64,000 bases of DNA from Winogradskyella sp. (GTDB lineage: Bacteria > Bacteroidota > Bacteroidia > Flavobacteriales > Flavobacteriaceae). Below are positions 1-8,010 of this stretch, piece by piece. Below the pieces are notes generated by a model that worked only from the letters and a program-made list of their open reading frames with translations, made no database searches and was not told where the DNA came from. The number at the start of each line of letters is the position of its first letter. The first letter of the stretch is position 1. The stretch is taken from assembly GCF_013213835.1 (NCBI RefSeq), contig NZ_JABSSU010000003.1:62001-126000 (forward strand), in the 5' to 3' direction. The translations under genes and the position numbers were made by a program.

Positions 1-1331
1 AAGGACAAAATGCTTCTATTACCTTCACTTTCTTTTCTCAACAAAATATCAATACACATATTGATTAATGCACCTTTCATGTAGACATTATAATAATTAG
101 CTGCATATGGTTCTTTCAATACATTTTCGCTCATTATAGTAAAGCTCATAGCATCATCTAAATTTTTAGATGTATTGATTTTAGTCATTACAGTATTATA
201 GAAATCATTTGGTTCTACTAAACCTTCATAGATTTGAAAGTGTTGCGCAAAATATTCTGTAGTACCTTCATACATCCATAAGTGCTTTGAAAAAGTAGGT
301 TTGTTATAATCAAAATAGTGCACATCTTCAGAATGTACAGAAAGTGGTGTTACGATATGAAAAAACTCATGCGCAACAACATCAATGATAGAAGATGCTA
401 ATGACTCTTTACTTGAAGATTCTGGTAAAACTACAACAGTAGATGTATGATGCTCTAAAGCACCCATACCTTTTGGTGCTGTTTCAGATCCGTCAGATAA
501 ATATAAGTAGATGTCGTAACGTGCTGTGCTATTTATATCACCTAAATAATTCTTCTGAGCTTGCATCATTTTAAAAACAGTCTCTTTTTGACTCGCGGCA
601 GTATGAACGTTATTTGGCGAGTATACAGATAATACGATTTTAATATCACCAACCATGAACTCTTCTACATCAAGTTTACCATACATCATCGGGTTATCTG
701 TAATATCAAAATAACGTGGCGCAGCATATGTGGTTATAGCTTTACCATCATTTGTTAAGAATTCACTTTTAACCTCTAAGGCAGAAGTTCTTTTAAAATC
801 TAAATCAGAGATTACGGTTAACCCATATTGACTATTCTTTAAGGCATCAAAATATCCAATAAACCCATGTAGGTTTAATACGAAATTGTCTTCTTCAATG
901 TTTGTTCCGGCAGGTGAGAATGGTTGCTCACCACCTATTCCACCACTGGTTTCAATATCAAAAGTATCATTAACGTAATACGTCAATTTATCAAGATTTT
1001 CTGCATCTTCAATAGACCAAGTATTAACGTCTACTTTTGTTACTTTAAGCTCATTGCCTTTATAATCTAAAGCTTTAAAATCATCTACATATTTTCCGAA
1101 GTCACTAACCGAATATGTGCCTTGAACAACTCTTGGAAGCCTATATGTTACTGTTTCCCAAGTAAAACGTCCAGGATTAATTGTTACTGGCACTTTATCG
1201 TCTGTAACTTTTGTTAAATCTAGAGTAGTTTGAATAGGATTGTTAATCGCTAAATCATCTGCATTGGTTTTTGCAGAGCCACAGCCCGCTAAAACTACAC
1301 TCAAACCTATAATGGCTAAATAATTCCTCAT
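1..1331 (-). CDS. M61 family metallopeptidase, lipoprotein (C-terminus outside window)
   Basis: About 443 residues are visible from the ATG at 1329-1331. The N-terminus is a lipoprotein signal with lipobox-like LAGC, so the protein should be anchored to a membrane facing the periplasm or the surface. Residues 321-325 read HEFFH followed by IVTP, the zinc-binding HExxH of the M61 (glycyl aminopeptidase-like) family. The family has an N-terminal beta domain, a catalytic domain and often a PDZ domain, and is about 600 residues long, so the PDZ part would lie to the left of the window. Substrate is unknown. A -7 promoter element lies at 1363-1370. The truncation is an edge effect. Confidence 0.88.
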   Translation of the reverse strand, partial: MRNYLAIIGLSVVLAGCGSAKTNADDLAINNPIQTTLDLTKVTDDKVPVTINPGRFTWETVTYRLPRVVQGTYSVSDFGKYVDDFKALDYKGNELKVTKVDVNTWSIEDAENLDKLTYYVNDTFDIETSGGIGGEQPFSPAGTNIEEDNFVLNLHGFIGYFDALKNSQYGLTVISDLDFKRTSALEVKSEFLTNDGKAITTYAAPRYFDITDNPMMYGKLDVEEFMVGDIKIVLSVYSPNNVHTAASQKETVFKMMQAQKNYLGDINSTARYDIYLYLSDGSETAPKGMGALEHHTSTVVVLPESSSKESLASSIIDVVAHEFFHIVTPLSVHSEDVHYFDYNKPTFSKHLWMYEGTTEYFAQHFQIYEGLVEPNDFYNTVMTKINTSKNLDDAMSFTIMSENVLKEPYAANYYNVYMKGALINMCIDILLRKESEGNRSILS

Positions 1332-1362
1332 TTTAATATTTTTGATTTTGTAACAAGTCGCT

Positions 1363-1370
1363 CAAAACTA
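1363..1370 (-). promoter_or_regulatory. Bacteroidota -7 element for the M61 gene
   Basis: On the minus strand it reads TAGTTTTG, matching TAnnTTTG, about 32 nt before the M61 start codon. No clear -33 TTG was seen. Confidence 0.5.
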
Positions 1371-1416
1371 GTATCTGTTACCACTTTTTATCTAAAGGTT
1401 TTGTTAAATTCGCTTC

Positions 1417-2424
1417 ATGTCGCAAGTCTTAGTTAGTATAGTTATTCCTTTTAAAAACACAGAACTTTATATTGAAGAATGTATTGTATCTCTTATAAAT
1501 CAAACACACAAAGATTGGGAAGCTGTTTTTGTTGACGATAACTCAACAGATCCCTCTTTGAATATTGTAAAGAAATATTCAAAAGTAGACAACAGAATAA
1601 AGCTTCTTAGAAACACTGGAAATGGCATTATTAAAGCTCTAAAAACAGCATATTGTCATTGTTCTGGAAATTATATCACTCGTATGGATAGTGATGATAT
1701 AATGTCACCAAATCGATTAGAGGTAATGATTTCTTCTCTACAATTTTATGGTAAAAATCATTTAGCTGTCGGACAAGTAAAGTACTTTAGAGAAGATGGT
1801 TTAAGTGAAGGTTTTGCCAAGTATGAAAGATGGCTAAATCAATTGACAAAGACAGGTTCTAATTTTTCTGAAATCTACAAAGAATGTGTAATTCCATCAC
1901 CTTGTTGGATGCTTCATAGAGAAGATTTTGAAGCTTGTGATGGATTTGAACCAAATCGTTATCCCGAGGATTACGATTTAGCCTTTCGGTTTTATAAAGC
2001 TAATTATAAGTGTATTCCTTGTGATGAAATTTTGCTTCATTGGCGTGATTATAGCAATAGAACGTCGCGGACTCATGAACACTATGCAGCGAACACTTTT
2101 TTAGATTTAAAACTCGATTATTTCTTAGAGCTAGAATTTGATAATCACAGACCATTAGTCATTTGGGGCGCTGGTAAAAAAGGTAAATCTATTGCTAAAT
2201 TACTATTAGAAAAGCAAATAGAATTTCATTGGATTTGCGATAATGATAAAAAAATTGGAAAAGATATTTACAATCAAAAACTTCATGGTTTTAAATATCT
2301 CAAAGAACTCAAAAACCCACAATGTATTGTTACTGTTGCTAATGAGATTGAGCAAGCTGAAATTTCAAAGTATCTCAAAGAGTTAAATATGAAGTCAATG
2401 CAAGATTACTTCTTTTTCTGTTAA
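1417..2424 (+). CDS. GT2 glycosyltransferase with C-terminal Rossmann-like domain
   Basis: 335 residues. The first 220 residues are a GT-A fold family 2 glycosyltransferase: start VSIVIPFKN, VDDNSTD near 39-45 and the metal/nucleotide-sugar motif DSDD at 91-94. A WxxR segment near 209 fits the end of the domain. From about residue 246 a second domain starts with VIWGAGKKGKSIA, a GxGxxG dinucleotide-binding loop at 251-256 followed by ICDND, resembling the N-terminal domain of PglD-type acyltransferases or sugar dehydratases. No membrane segment is visible, so a cytoplasmic role in polysaccharide or lipid-linked sugar synthesis is likely. Acceptor and donor cannot be read. It stands alone, divergent from the M61 gene. 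Confidence 0.85.
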   Translation: MSQVLVSIVIPFKNTELYIEECIVSLINQTHKDWEAVFVDDNSTDPSLNIVKKYSKVDNRIKLLRNTGNGIIKALKTAYCHCSGNYITRMDSDDIMSPNRLEVMISSLQFYGKNHLAVGQVKYFREDGLSEGFAKYERWLNQLTKTGSNFSEIYKECVIPSPCWMLHREDFEACDGFEPNRYPEDYDLAFRFYKANYKCIPCDEILLHWRDYSNRTSRTHEHYAANTFLDLKLDYFLELEFDNHRPLVIWGAGKKGKSIAKLLLEKQIEFHWICDNDKKIGKDIYNQKLHGFKYLKELKNPQCIVTVANEIEQAEISKYLKELNMKSMQDYFFFC

Positions 2425-2464
2425 AAATTCTCAAAAGCAAAACCTCAAATTTCATGGCATTATC

Positions 2465-2472
2465 TATATTTG
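2465..2472 (+). promoter_or_regulatory. -7 element upstream of the BatA-like gene
   Basis: TATATTTG matches TAnnTTTG and lies 25 nt before the ATG at 2498. It probably drives the tightly spaced genes 2498-6651. Confidence 0.5.
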
Positions 2473-2497
2473 ATGCTAAAGATTTTAAGACTTAGGA

Positions 2498-4423
2498 ATG
2501 CAGTTTAAACACCCAGAATTACTTTACGCGCTTTTTTTACTCATTATTCCTATTTTGATTCACTTATTTCAGCTTCGCAGATTTGAGAAAGTAAAATTTA
2601 CGAATGTCAAATTCCTTAAAAATGTTGAGCTACAAACACGCAAAAGTTCGCAATTAAAAAAGTGGCTTACGCTTCTAACAAGAATGCTACTTCTTGCATG
2701 TGCTATCATTGCTTTTGCGCAACCTTTTATTCCAAATGATGAAGCTTACAACGAGGAACAAGAAACGGTAATTTATCTCGACAATTCCTTTAGTATGCAA
2801 GCCAGAGGACAAAATGGCTCGTTATTAAATGAATCTATTCAAGATATAATAAATAGTTTTTCGGAAGATGAAGAGATTAGTATATTCACTAATTCTAACA
2901 CTTATAAGAATACGACGATAAAGGCTTTAAAAAACGACCTTATTCAGTTGTCCCACTCTTCAAATCAATTAAATTATGACGCAGCTTTATTGAAGGGCTC
3001 TCAATTATTTTCAGATTCAAAAACCGCTAAAAAGAATTTGATTATAGTTTCTGATTTTCAGCAAGAAAGCCAAAACTCTACATTTAATTTTGACGAAGGC
3101 ATAAGCCTTAAATTGGTACAACCAAAATCTGAAATACGTACAAATATTAGCATAGATAGTGTTTATGTTTCCAATGCTTCAGCCGAGACTTTAGACTTAA
3201 GTGTTAATTTATCTAATGCCGCTGAGCCAATAGAAAATGTAACCATTTCATTATATAATGACGATGTACTTTTATCAAAGAGTGCCGTTGACATCGATGA
3301 TGGTGCTGAAGCAACCTTTACAATTGCTAATAATTTAGTTGTAAATGGAAAGCTTGTAATTGAAGATGTGGGTTTACAATATGATAACATCTTTTATTTT
3401 AATATTAATTCTAAACCAAAAATCAAAGTACTTAGTATTAACGAATCCTCTGATGATAATTTCCTAAAACGTATTTATACTGATGATGAGTTTAACTATC
3501 AATCTTTCAAACTGAATGCTTTAAATTTCAATCTAATCCCAAATCAAAATTTAATCATTCTTAATGAACTAGAAAGCATATCAAATGCCTTAAGAATTGC
3601 ACTATTTGATTTTAGTTTAGATGGTGGAAAAATATTAATTATTCCTTCAAGTGAATCTGCTTTACATACTTATATACATTTGTTTAAGAATTTAAATCTA
3701 TCAACTTTAGGCAAATCCAATAATAAGCAAAAACGAGTAACAACTATTAACTATAATCATCCGCTTTTGGCAGATGCTTTTTATTCTAAGGTTACTAATT
3801 TTCAGTATCCAAAAGTAGAACAGTCTTATCGTTTTGTATCAAACAGAAATGCTGTGTTATCTTTTGAAGATGGTTCTGCTTTTTTAACAGGAAATTCTAA
3901 ATCTTTTGTGTTCTCTGCCGCACTAAACGATGATAATTCTAACTTTAAAAAGTCGCCTTTGATTGTACCTGTACTCTATAATATTGGAAAACAGAGCTTA
4001 GAATTACCAAAACTATTCTATACTATTGGCGAGCCTAATACTATTGCTGTTAATACAGTTATTGGGCAAGATGATATTTTAACTTTAAGTTCAGCTAACA
4101 CTTCGGTTATACCATTGCAAAAAACCTATAGTAAATCTGTTGTTTTGGAAACTGAAGAATATCCTAATACAGCAGGAATTTTAAAGGTTAAAAACAAAGA
4201 AGAAGTTTTACAAAACTTAAGCTTTAATTATAATAGATCCGAAAGTAATCTTAAGTATTATGATTTAGAGTCGTTTAACAACTTATCAGTTAGCAACAAT
4301 TTATCAACAGCCATTAATGATATAAAAAGTAGCGCAAATGTTAATGCGCTATGGAAATGGTTTGTTATTTTTGTGCTAGTATTCTTAATTCTTGAGATAC
4401 TATTATTAAAATATCTTAAATGA
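2498..4423 (+). CDS. BatA-domain membrane protein with von Willebrand A-type region
   Basis: 641 residues. The N-terminus (1-80) has the BatA/aerotolerance arrangement: PELLYALFLLIIPILIHLFQ transmembrane helix, a short basic stretch FEKVKFTNVKFL, then a second helix ending AFAQPFIP. Residues about 88-200 resemble a VWA domain with the MIDAS-type sequence DNSFS (DxSxS). A last transmembrane helix sits at the extreme C-terminus. Large Bacteroidota proteins of this kind are usually annotated as BatA domain or VWA-containing; the function is poorly known. It overlaps the next gene by 4 nt (ATGA), so the two are co-transcribed and probably translationally coupled. Confidence 0.85.
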   Translation: MQFKHPELLYALFLLIIPILIHLFQLRRFEKVKFTNVKFLKNVELQTRKSSQLKKWLTLLTRMLLLACAIIAFAQPFIPNDEAYNEEQETVIYLDNSFSMQARGQNGSLLNESIQDIINSFSEDEEISIFTNSNTYKNTTIKALKNDLIQLSHSSNQLNYDAALLKGSQLFSDSKTAKKNLIIVSDFQQESQNSTFNFDEGISLKLVQPKSEIRTNISIDSVYVSNASAETLDLSVNLSNAAEPIENVTISLYNDDVLLSKSAVDIDDGAEATFTIANNLVVNGKLVIEDVGLQYDNIFYFNINSKPKIKVLSINESSDDNFLKRIYTDDEFNYQSFKLNALNFNLIPNQNLIILNELESISNALRIALFDFSLDGGKILIIPSSESALHTYIHLFKNLNLSTLGKSNNKQKRVTTINYNHPLLADAFYSKVTNFQYPKVEQSYRFVSNRNAVLSFEDGSAFLTGNSKSFVFSAALNDDNSNFKKSPLIVPVLYNIGKQSLELPKLFYTIGEPNTIAVNTVIGQDDILTLSSANTSVIPLQKTYSKSVVLETEEYPNTAGILKVKNKEEVLQNLSFNYNRSESNLKYYDLESFNNLSVSNNLSTAINDIKSSANVNALWKWFVIFVLVFLILEILLLKYLK

Positions 4424-5673
4424 ACGCACTCATAAAATCTGCCACTATCGTTGATTCAAAAAGTGATTTTCACAACGAAACGGTCGATATTTTAATTGAA
4501 AAAGGTCGCATAGCGAAAATTTCTAAACGCATATCTAATCCCGACAATTACAAAGAAATAAAGTTAGATAACCTTCATGTTTCTCAAGGTTGGTTTGATA
4601 GTAGTGTATCTTTTGGTGAACCAGGTTATGAAGAACGTGAAACTATCGAAAACGGATTAAAAACCGCAGCTCAGTCTGGTTTTACCGATGTGGTTTTAAA
4701 TGCCAATTCTAATCCGGTTATTGATAGCTATGCAGACATCACTTTTGTAAAATCAAAAGCTCAAAACAAAGCTACTAGTCTCTATCCTATTGGTGCTTTA
4801 ACCCAATCTAGTAAAGGTGTCGACTTAGCTGAGTTGTTTGATATGAAAAATGCTGGTGCTGTTGCCTTTTACGATTATCAGAAACCGATTTCTAATCCTA
4901 ACCTTTTAAAAATTGCTTTGCAATATGCTAGTAATTTTGATGGTTTGGTTTGTTCTTTTCCACAAGAATCAAAGATTTCTGGTCTTGGTGTTGTTAATGA
5001 ACATATTAATAGCACACGATTAGGTTTAAAAGGAAATCCTGCGTTAGCTGAAGAATTACAAGTTGCTAGAGATTTATTTTTATTAGAATATACCGACGGC
5101 AAATTACATATTCCGACCATTTCAACTGCTAAATCTGTCGAGTTGATTAGAGCTGCAAAATCAAAAAAACTTAACGTTACTTGTAGTGTTGCTATCCATA
5201 ATTTAGTACTTACAGATGATACTTTAGATGGTTTTGACACTAGATATAAAGTTTTGCCACCATTAAGAACTCAAGAAGATTGTGATGCGCTTATCGAAGG
5301 TCTAAAGGATGGCACTATTGATATGGTCACTACTGACCATAATCCTATAGATATTGAAGATAAAAAAGTTGAATTTGACCATGCTAAGTATGGTACAATC
5401 GGTTTAGAATCTGCTTTTGGTGCTTTGCAGACTATTTTCACAACTAAAAAAACTATTAGTATTCTTACTCAAGGAAAAGCAATATTTGGTATAGAATCTA
5501 GTACTATTAATGAAGGTGAAATTGCTAATTTAAGCTTATTTAATCCTGAAAAACGATACACATTCAGTAAGAATGACATCTCATCAAGGTCAAAAAACAG
5601 CGCCTTTTTTGGTGTTGAGCTTAAAGGAAAAAGTTATGGAATTATTGCAAACAATAAAATTGTTTTAAAATGA
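4420..5673 (+). CDS. Dihydroorotase-like amidohydrolase, probably metal-free pseudoenzyme
   Basis: 417 residues, full length for PyrC/amidohydrolase proteins. The framework of bacterial dihydroorotase is kept: EPGYEERETIENG near 67-79, GLKGNPALAEE near 202-212, KVLPPLR near 277-283 and TTDHNP near 304-309. The metal-binding HxH is replaced: the usual DxHVHxREPG reads DSSVSFGEPG (60-69). HCED is SFPQ (179-182), the HxxH of the HVSTS region keeps only the first His, and PHHL is IHNL. Catalysis by the zinc mechanism is therefore unlikely. Inactive PyrC homologues are known that act as partners of aspartate transcarbamoylase; that role here is inference. It overlaps both neighbours by 4 nt. Confidence 0.85.
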   Translation: MNALIKSATIVDSKSDFHNETVDILIEKGRIAKISKRISNPDNYKEIKLDNLHVSQGWFDSSVSFGEPGYEERETIENGLKTAAQSGFTDVVLNANSNPVIDSYADITFVKSKAQNKATSLYPIGALTQSSKGVDLAELFDMKNAGAVAFYDYQKPISNPNLLKIALQYASNFDGLVCSFPQESKISGLGVVNEHINSTRLGLKGNPALAEELQVARDLFLLEYTDGKLHIPTISTAKSVELIRAAKSKKLNVTCSVAIHNLVLTDDTLDGFDTRYKVLPPLRTQEDCDALIEGLKDGTIDMVTTDHNPIDIEDKKVEFDHAKYGTIGLESAFGALQTIFTTKKTISILTQGKAIFGIESSTINEGEIANLSLFNPEKRYTFSKNDISSRSKNSAFFGVELKGKSYGIIANNKIVLK

Positions 5674-6002
5674 TAGATAGACAAACTATTGAAGAAGGAA
5701 AAACTTTAGCCATTGTTGCCTACATTACTTTTATTGGTTTAATCATTGCTATTTTCATGAATATGGAAAAGAAAAATCCTTATGTAGCTTTTCATGCAAG
5801 GCAAATGTTAGGATTAATCATCATGCTTCTAGTTTCTAATGTATGTGAAAGGTATGTCAATTCATGGTTTGGCACTATGCTATGGTTTGTAACATTTGGG
5901 TCTTGGTTATATTGCCTTTTCTTCGCAATTAAAGGCGAAACTAAAGAACTTCCTGTACTTGGTAGTTATTTTCAAAATGCCTTTAGAAATATAAATTCTT
6001 AA
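5670..6002 (+). CDS. Small membrane protein, DUF4870-like
   Basis: 110 residues with about three hydrophobic helices (roughly 12-30, 46-60, 68-88). The segment NPYVAFHARQMLGL is typical of the DUF4870 family, in which a membrane protein carries a conserved FHARQA-type motif. Function unknown. The start ATG overlaps the stop of the dihydroorotase-like gene, so it belongs to the same transcript. Confidence 0.75.
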   Translation: MIDRQTIEEGKTLAIVAYITFIGLIIAIFMNMEKKNPYVAFHARQMLGLIIMLLVSNVCERYVNSWFGTMLWFVTFGSWLYCLFFAIKGETKELPVLGSYFQNAFRNINS

Positions 6003-6006
6003 TCGC

Positions 6007-6651
6007 TTGAGCAACCTTCATTACATCACTAGACCTTCGTCTTTAAGAGAAAATGCACCATTACTAATAATGTGTCATGGTTATGGTAGCGATGAAAATG
6101 ATTTATTTTCATTTGCTTCAGAATTACCAAAAGAGTTATTCATAATATCATTGAGAGCACCTTATCCTATGCAACCTTATGGAAATGCTTGGTATGCCAT
6201 TAATTTTGATGCTGAAAAAGGCAAATGGAATGATAATGTACAAGCTGCAGCATCTGTAGATAAAATTAGTGGATTTATTGATTACGCTTGCGCTAAGTAT
6301 CCTGTAAACTCACAGAACGTAACACTTTTAGGATTTAGTCAAGGTACTATTTTAAGCTATGCGGTTGCATTTAACTATCCGTCTAAAGTTAAGAATATAA
6401 TTGCGTTAAGTGGTTATCTCAATGAAGACATTTTTCCTGATGTCATAGAAAATGAAGATGTCGCGCATTTAAACTTTTTCTGTTCTCATGGTTATGTCGA
6501 CCAAGTGATTCCTGTCGCTTGGGCTCAAAAAACACCAGACTTTTTGAAACATTTAGGAATAAATCATGTTTACAAAGAATATCCTGTTGGTCATGGCGTG
6601 GCACCACAGAATTTCTACGATTTCAAGGACTGGCTAAAAAAATATATTTAA
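6007..6651 (+). CDS. Alpha/beta hydrolase, carboxylesterase/phospholipase type
   Basis: 214 residues, the usual size of the small carboxylesterase (YpfH/Sc-EstB) family. Oxyanion-side motif CHGYGSDENDL near 28-38, nucleophile elbow GFSQGT (Ser in GxSxG) near 109-114, Asp in the DQVIP segment and His in VGHGVAP near the C-terminus complete the catalytic triad. No signal peptide, so cytoplasmic. The start appears to be TTG at 6007, four bases after the previous stop; no in-frame ATG gives the conserved N-terminal strand. Last gene of the 2498-6651 run, convergent with the next gene. Confidence 0.85.
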   Translation: MSNLHYITRPSSLRENAPLLIMCHGYGSDENDLFSFASELPKELFIISLRAPYPMQPYGNAWYAINFDAEKGKWNDNVQAAASVDKISGFIDYACAKYPVNSQNVTLLGFSQGTILSYAVAFNYPSKVKNIIALSGYLNEDIFPDVIENEDVAHLNFFCSHGYVDQVIPVAWAQKTPDFLKHLGINHVYKEYPVGHGVAPQNFYDFKDWLKKYI

Positions 6652-7154
6652 TTAAAGGTCGGATACATAAAGTATTCTGATAGATGATATTTAAGGTTAT
6701 TTTCTTCATCAATTTCATAGGTTAAGAAAATCTCGCCCCAATTTGCACCATCAGTAAAATTAGCCACAATCCATCTGTGATTTAAAATTCTAATTTTATT
6801 AATTACTAATTTAGATTCAGTCATTGACACAAATGGTACAATTGGATGGTCTTCACCTTCATAATCATTCATCTCATATAAACCTTCATGTATTGCTGTA
6901 ATTAGCTTGTCAACATCATAACCTTGCATTATGAAATAATCTAAAGCATTATCGTTTCTATCAATATTAAAATAGTTTAGCTCAAAATTTTGATCTTCTA
7001 GCTCAGTTATAGCTTGTTCTTTTTCTTCAACTGTCGCTTTAAGCTTTTTTATATCAACTTCGTACTTATCTAAAATATTTTTAGAATTGGCATATTGAAA
7101 AATGCACAATAAAGCTGAAAATATAAACAAGTACATGAATATTCTGCTCTTCAT
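6648..7154 (-). CDS. Unrecognised membrane-anchored coiled-coil protein
   Basis: 168 residues. The N-terminal 25 residues are hydrophobic (signal anchor or signal peptide), followed by a predicted coiled coil at about 29-62 rich in K, E and L heptads, then a globular C-terminal part with YDVDKLITAIHEGLYEMND and alternating beta-like segments. I do not recognise the family. It overlaps the end of the esterase gene by 4 nt on the opposite strand and lies 3 nt downstream of the MBL hydrolase gene, so it is probably co-transcribed with that gene. Confidence 0.7.
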   Translation of the reverse strand: MKSRIFMYLFIFSALLCIFQYANSKNILDKYEVDIKKLKATVEEKEQAITELEDQNFELNYFNIDRNDNALDYFIMQGYDVDKLITAIHEGLYEMNDYEGEDHPIVPFVSMTESKLVINKIRILNHRWIVANFTDGANWGEIFLTYEIDEENNLKYHLSEYFMYPTFN

Positions 7155-7157
7155 AAA

Positions 7158-7919
7158 TTATATAGTAATTTGTAAGTTATCGTACGCTAGGTAAACGTTT
7201 TTAGGTAATTTTTGTTGTACTTTATCGTGAAATCCCATATGATGACTGATATGTGTAAGATAAGCACGTTTAGGGTTGACTTTTTTAATAAACTCTAAAG
7301 CTTCCTCAAGATTAAAATGCGACATATGAGGTTCTTCTCTTAATGCGTTTACAACCAAAGTATCTAAATTCTTAAGTTTAGCAACTTCTTCATCCGCAAC
7401 AGTTTTCATGTCTGTGAGATAGGCAAAATCACCAAATCGAAATCCAAAAACTTGCAATTTATAGTGTAATCCATCAACAGGCATCACCTCTAGATTACCT
7501 AACCTAAAAGGTCTGTTCTTTATTTTATGCTTGATAACACTTGGCACACCTGGATATTTTTCTTTTGATGTAAATATGTAATCAAACCGTTTCTTAAGTG
7601 CTTTAAAAACCCGCTTGTGAGCATACAATTCAATATCACCTTGCCTAAAAAAGAAAGGTCTTATATCATCTAAACCCATTGTATGATCGGCGTGCTCGTG
7701 AGTGAATAAGACTCCATCAATTCTCGAGACATTCGCATTAAGCATTTGTTGTCTAAAATCTGGACCACAATCTACCACATAAGTGTAGTTATCCCATTCA
7801 ACAAGAATAGAAACTCTTAGTCTTTTATCTTTTGGATTTTCGCTTGAACAAACAGGATGAGTACTCCCAATTATTGGGATTCCCTGTGAAGTTCCAGTAC
7901 CTAGAAATGTTACTTTCAA
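7158..7919 (-). CDS. MBL-fold metallohydrolase (PhnP/RNase Z-like)
   Basis: 253 residues. N-terminal FLGTGTSQGIP, then the metal-binding HEHADHTMGLDD near 75-86 (HxHxDH), YLTDMK near 166-171 and the HISHH segment near 223-227. The order fits the PhnP/lipoate-like cyclic phosphodiesterase branch of the metallo-beta-lactamase superfamily, and the protein is cytoplasmic. In flavobacterial genomes this is a common single-copy housekeeping hydrolase; the exact substrate is not readable. First gene of a two-gene unit with the coiled-coil protein. Confidence 0.85.
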   Translation of the reverse strand: MKVTFLGTGTSQGIPIIGSTHPVCSSENPKDKRLRVSILVEWDNYTYVVDCGPDFRQQMLNANVSRIDGVLFTHEHADHTMGLDDIRPFFFRQGDIELYAHKRVFKALKKRFDYIFTSKEKYPGVPSVIKHKIKNRPFRLGNLEVMPVDGLHYKLQVFGFRFGDFAYLTDMKTVADEEVAKLKNLDTLVVNALREEPHMSHFNLEEALEFIKKVNPKRAYLTHISHHMGFHDKVQQKLPKNVYLAYDNLQITI

Positions 7920-7937
7920 CAGTTGTTAAGTTTAATA

Positions 7938-7945
7938 CAAAAATA
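7938..7945 (-). promoter_or_regulatory. -7 element for the MBL hydrolase gene
   Basis: Minus-strand TATTTTTG matches TAnnTTTG, 18 nt before the ATG at 7919. Confidence 0.45.
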
Positions 7946-7977
7946 AGCTTATTTTTTTGTTTGAAGTAGTAAATTGA

Positions 7978-7985
7978 TACCTTTG
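7978..7985 (+). promoter_or_regulatory. -7 element for the 485-residue conserved protein
   Basis: TACCTTTG matches TAnnTTTG; TTTG at 7956-7959 stands 18 nt upstream as a possible -33 element. The start codon is at 8011. Confidence 0.6.
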
Positions 7986-8010
7986 CCAATGTACCCAATA
8001 CCAATAATAT

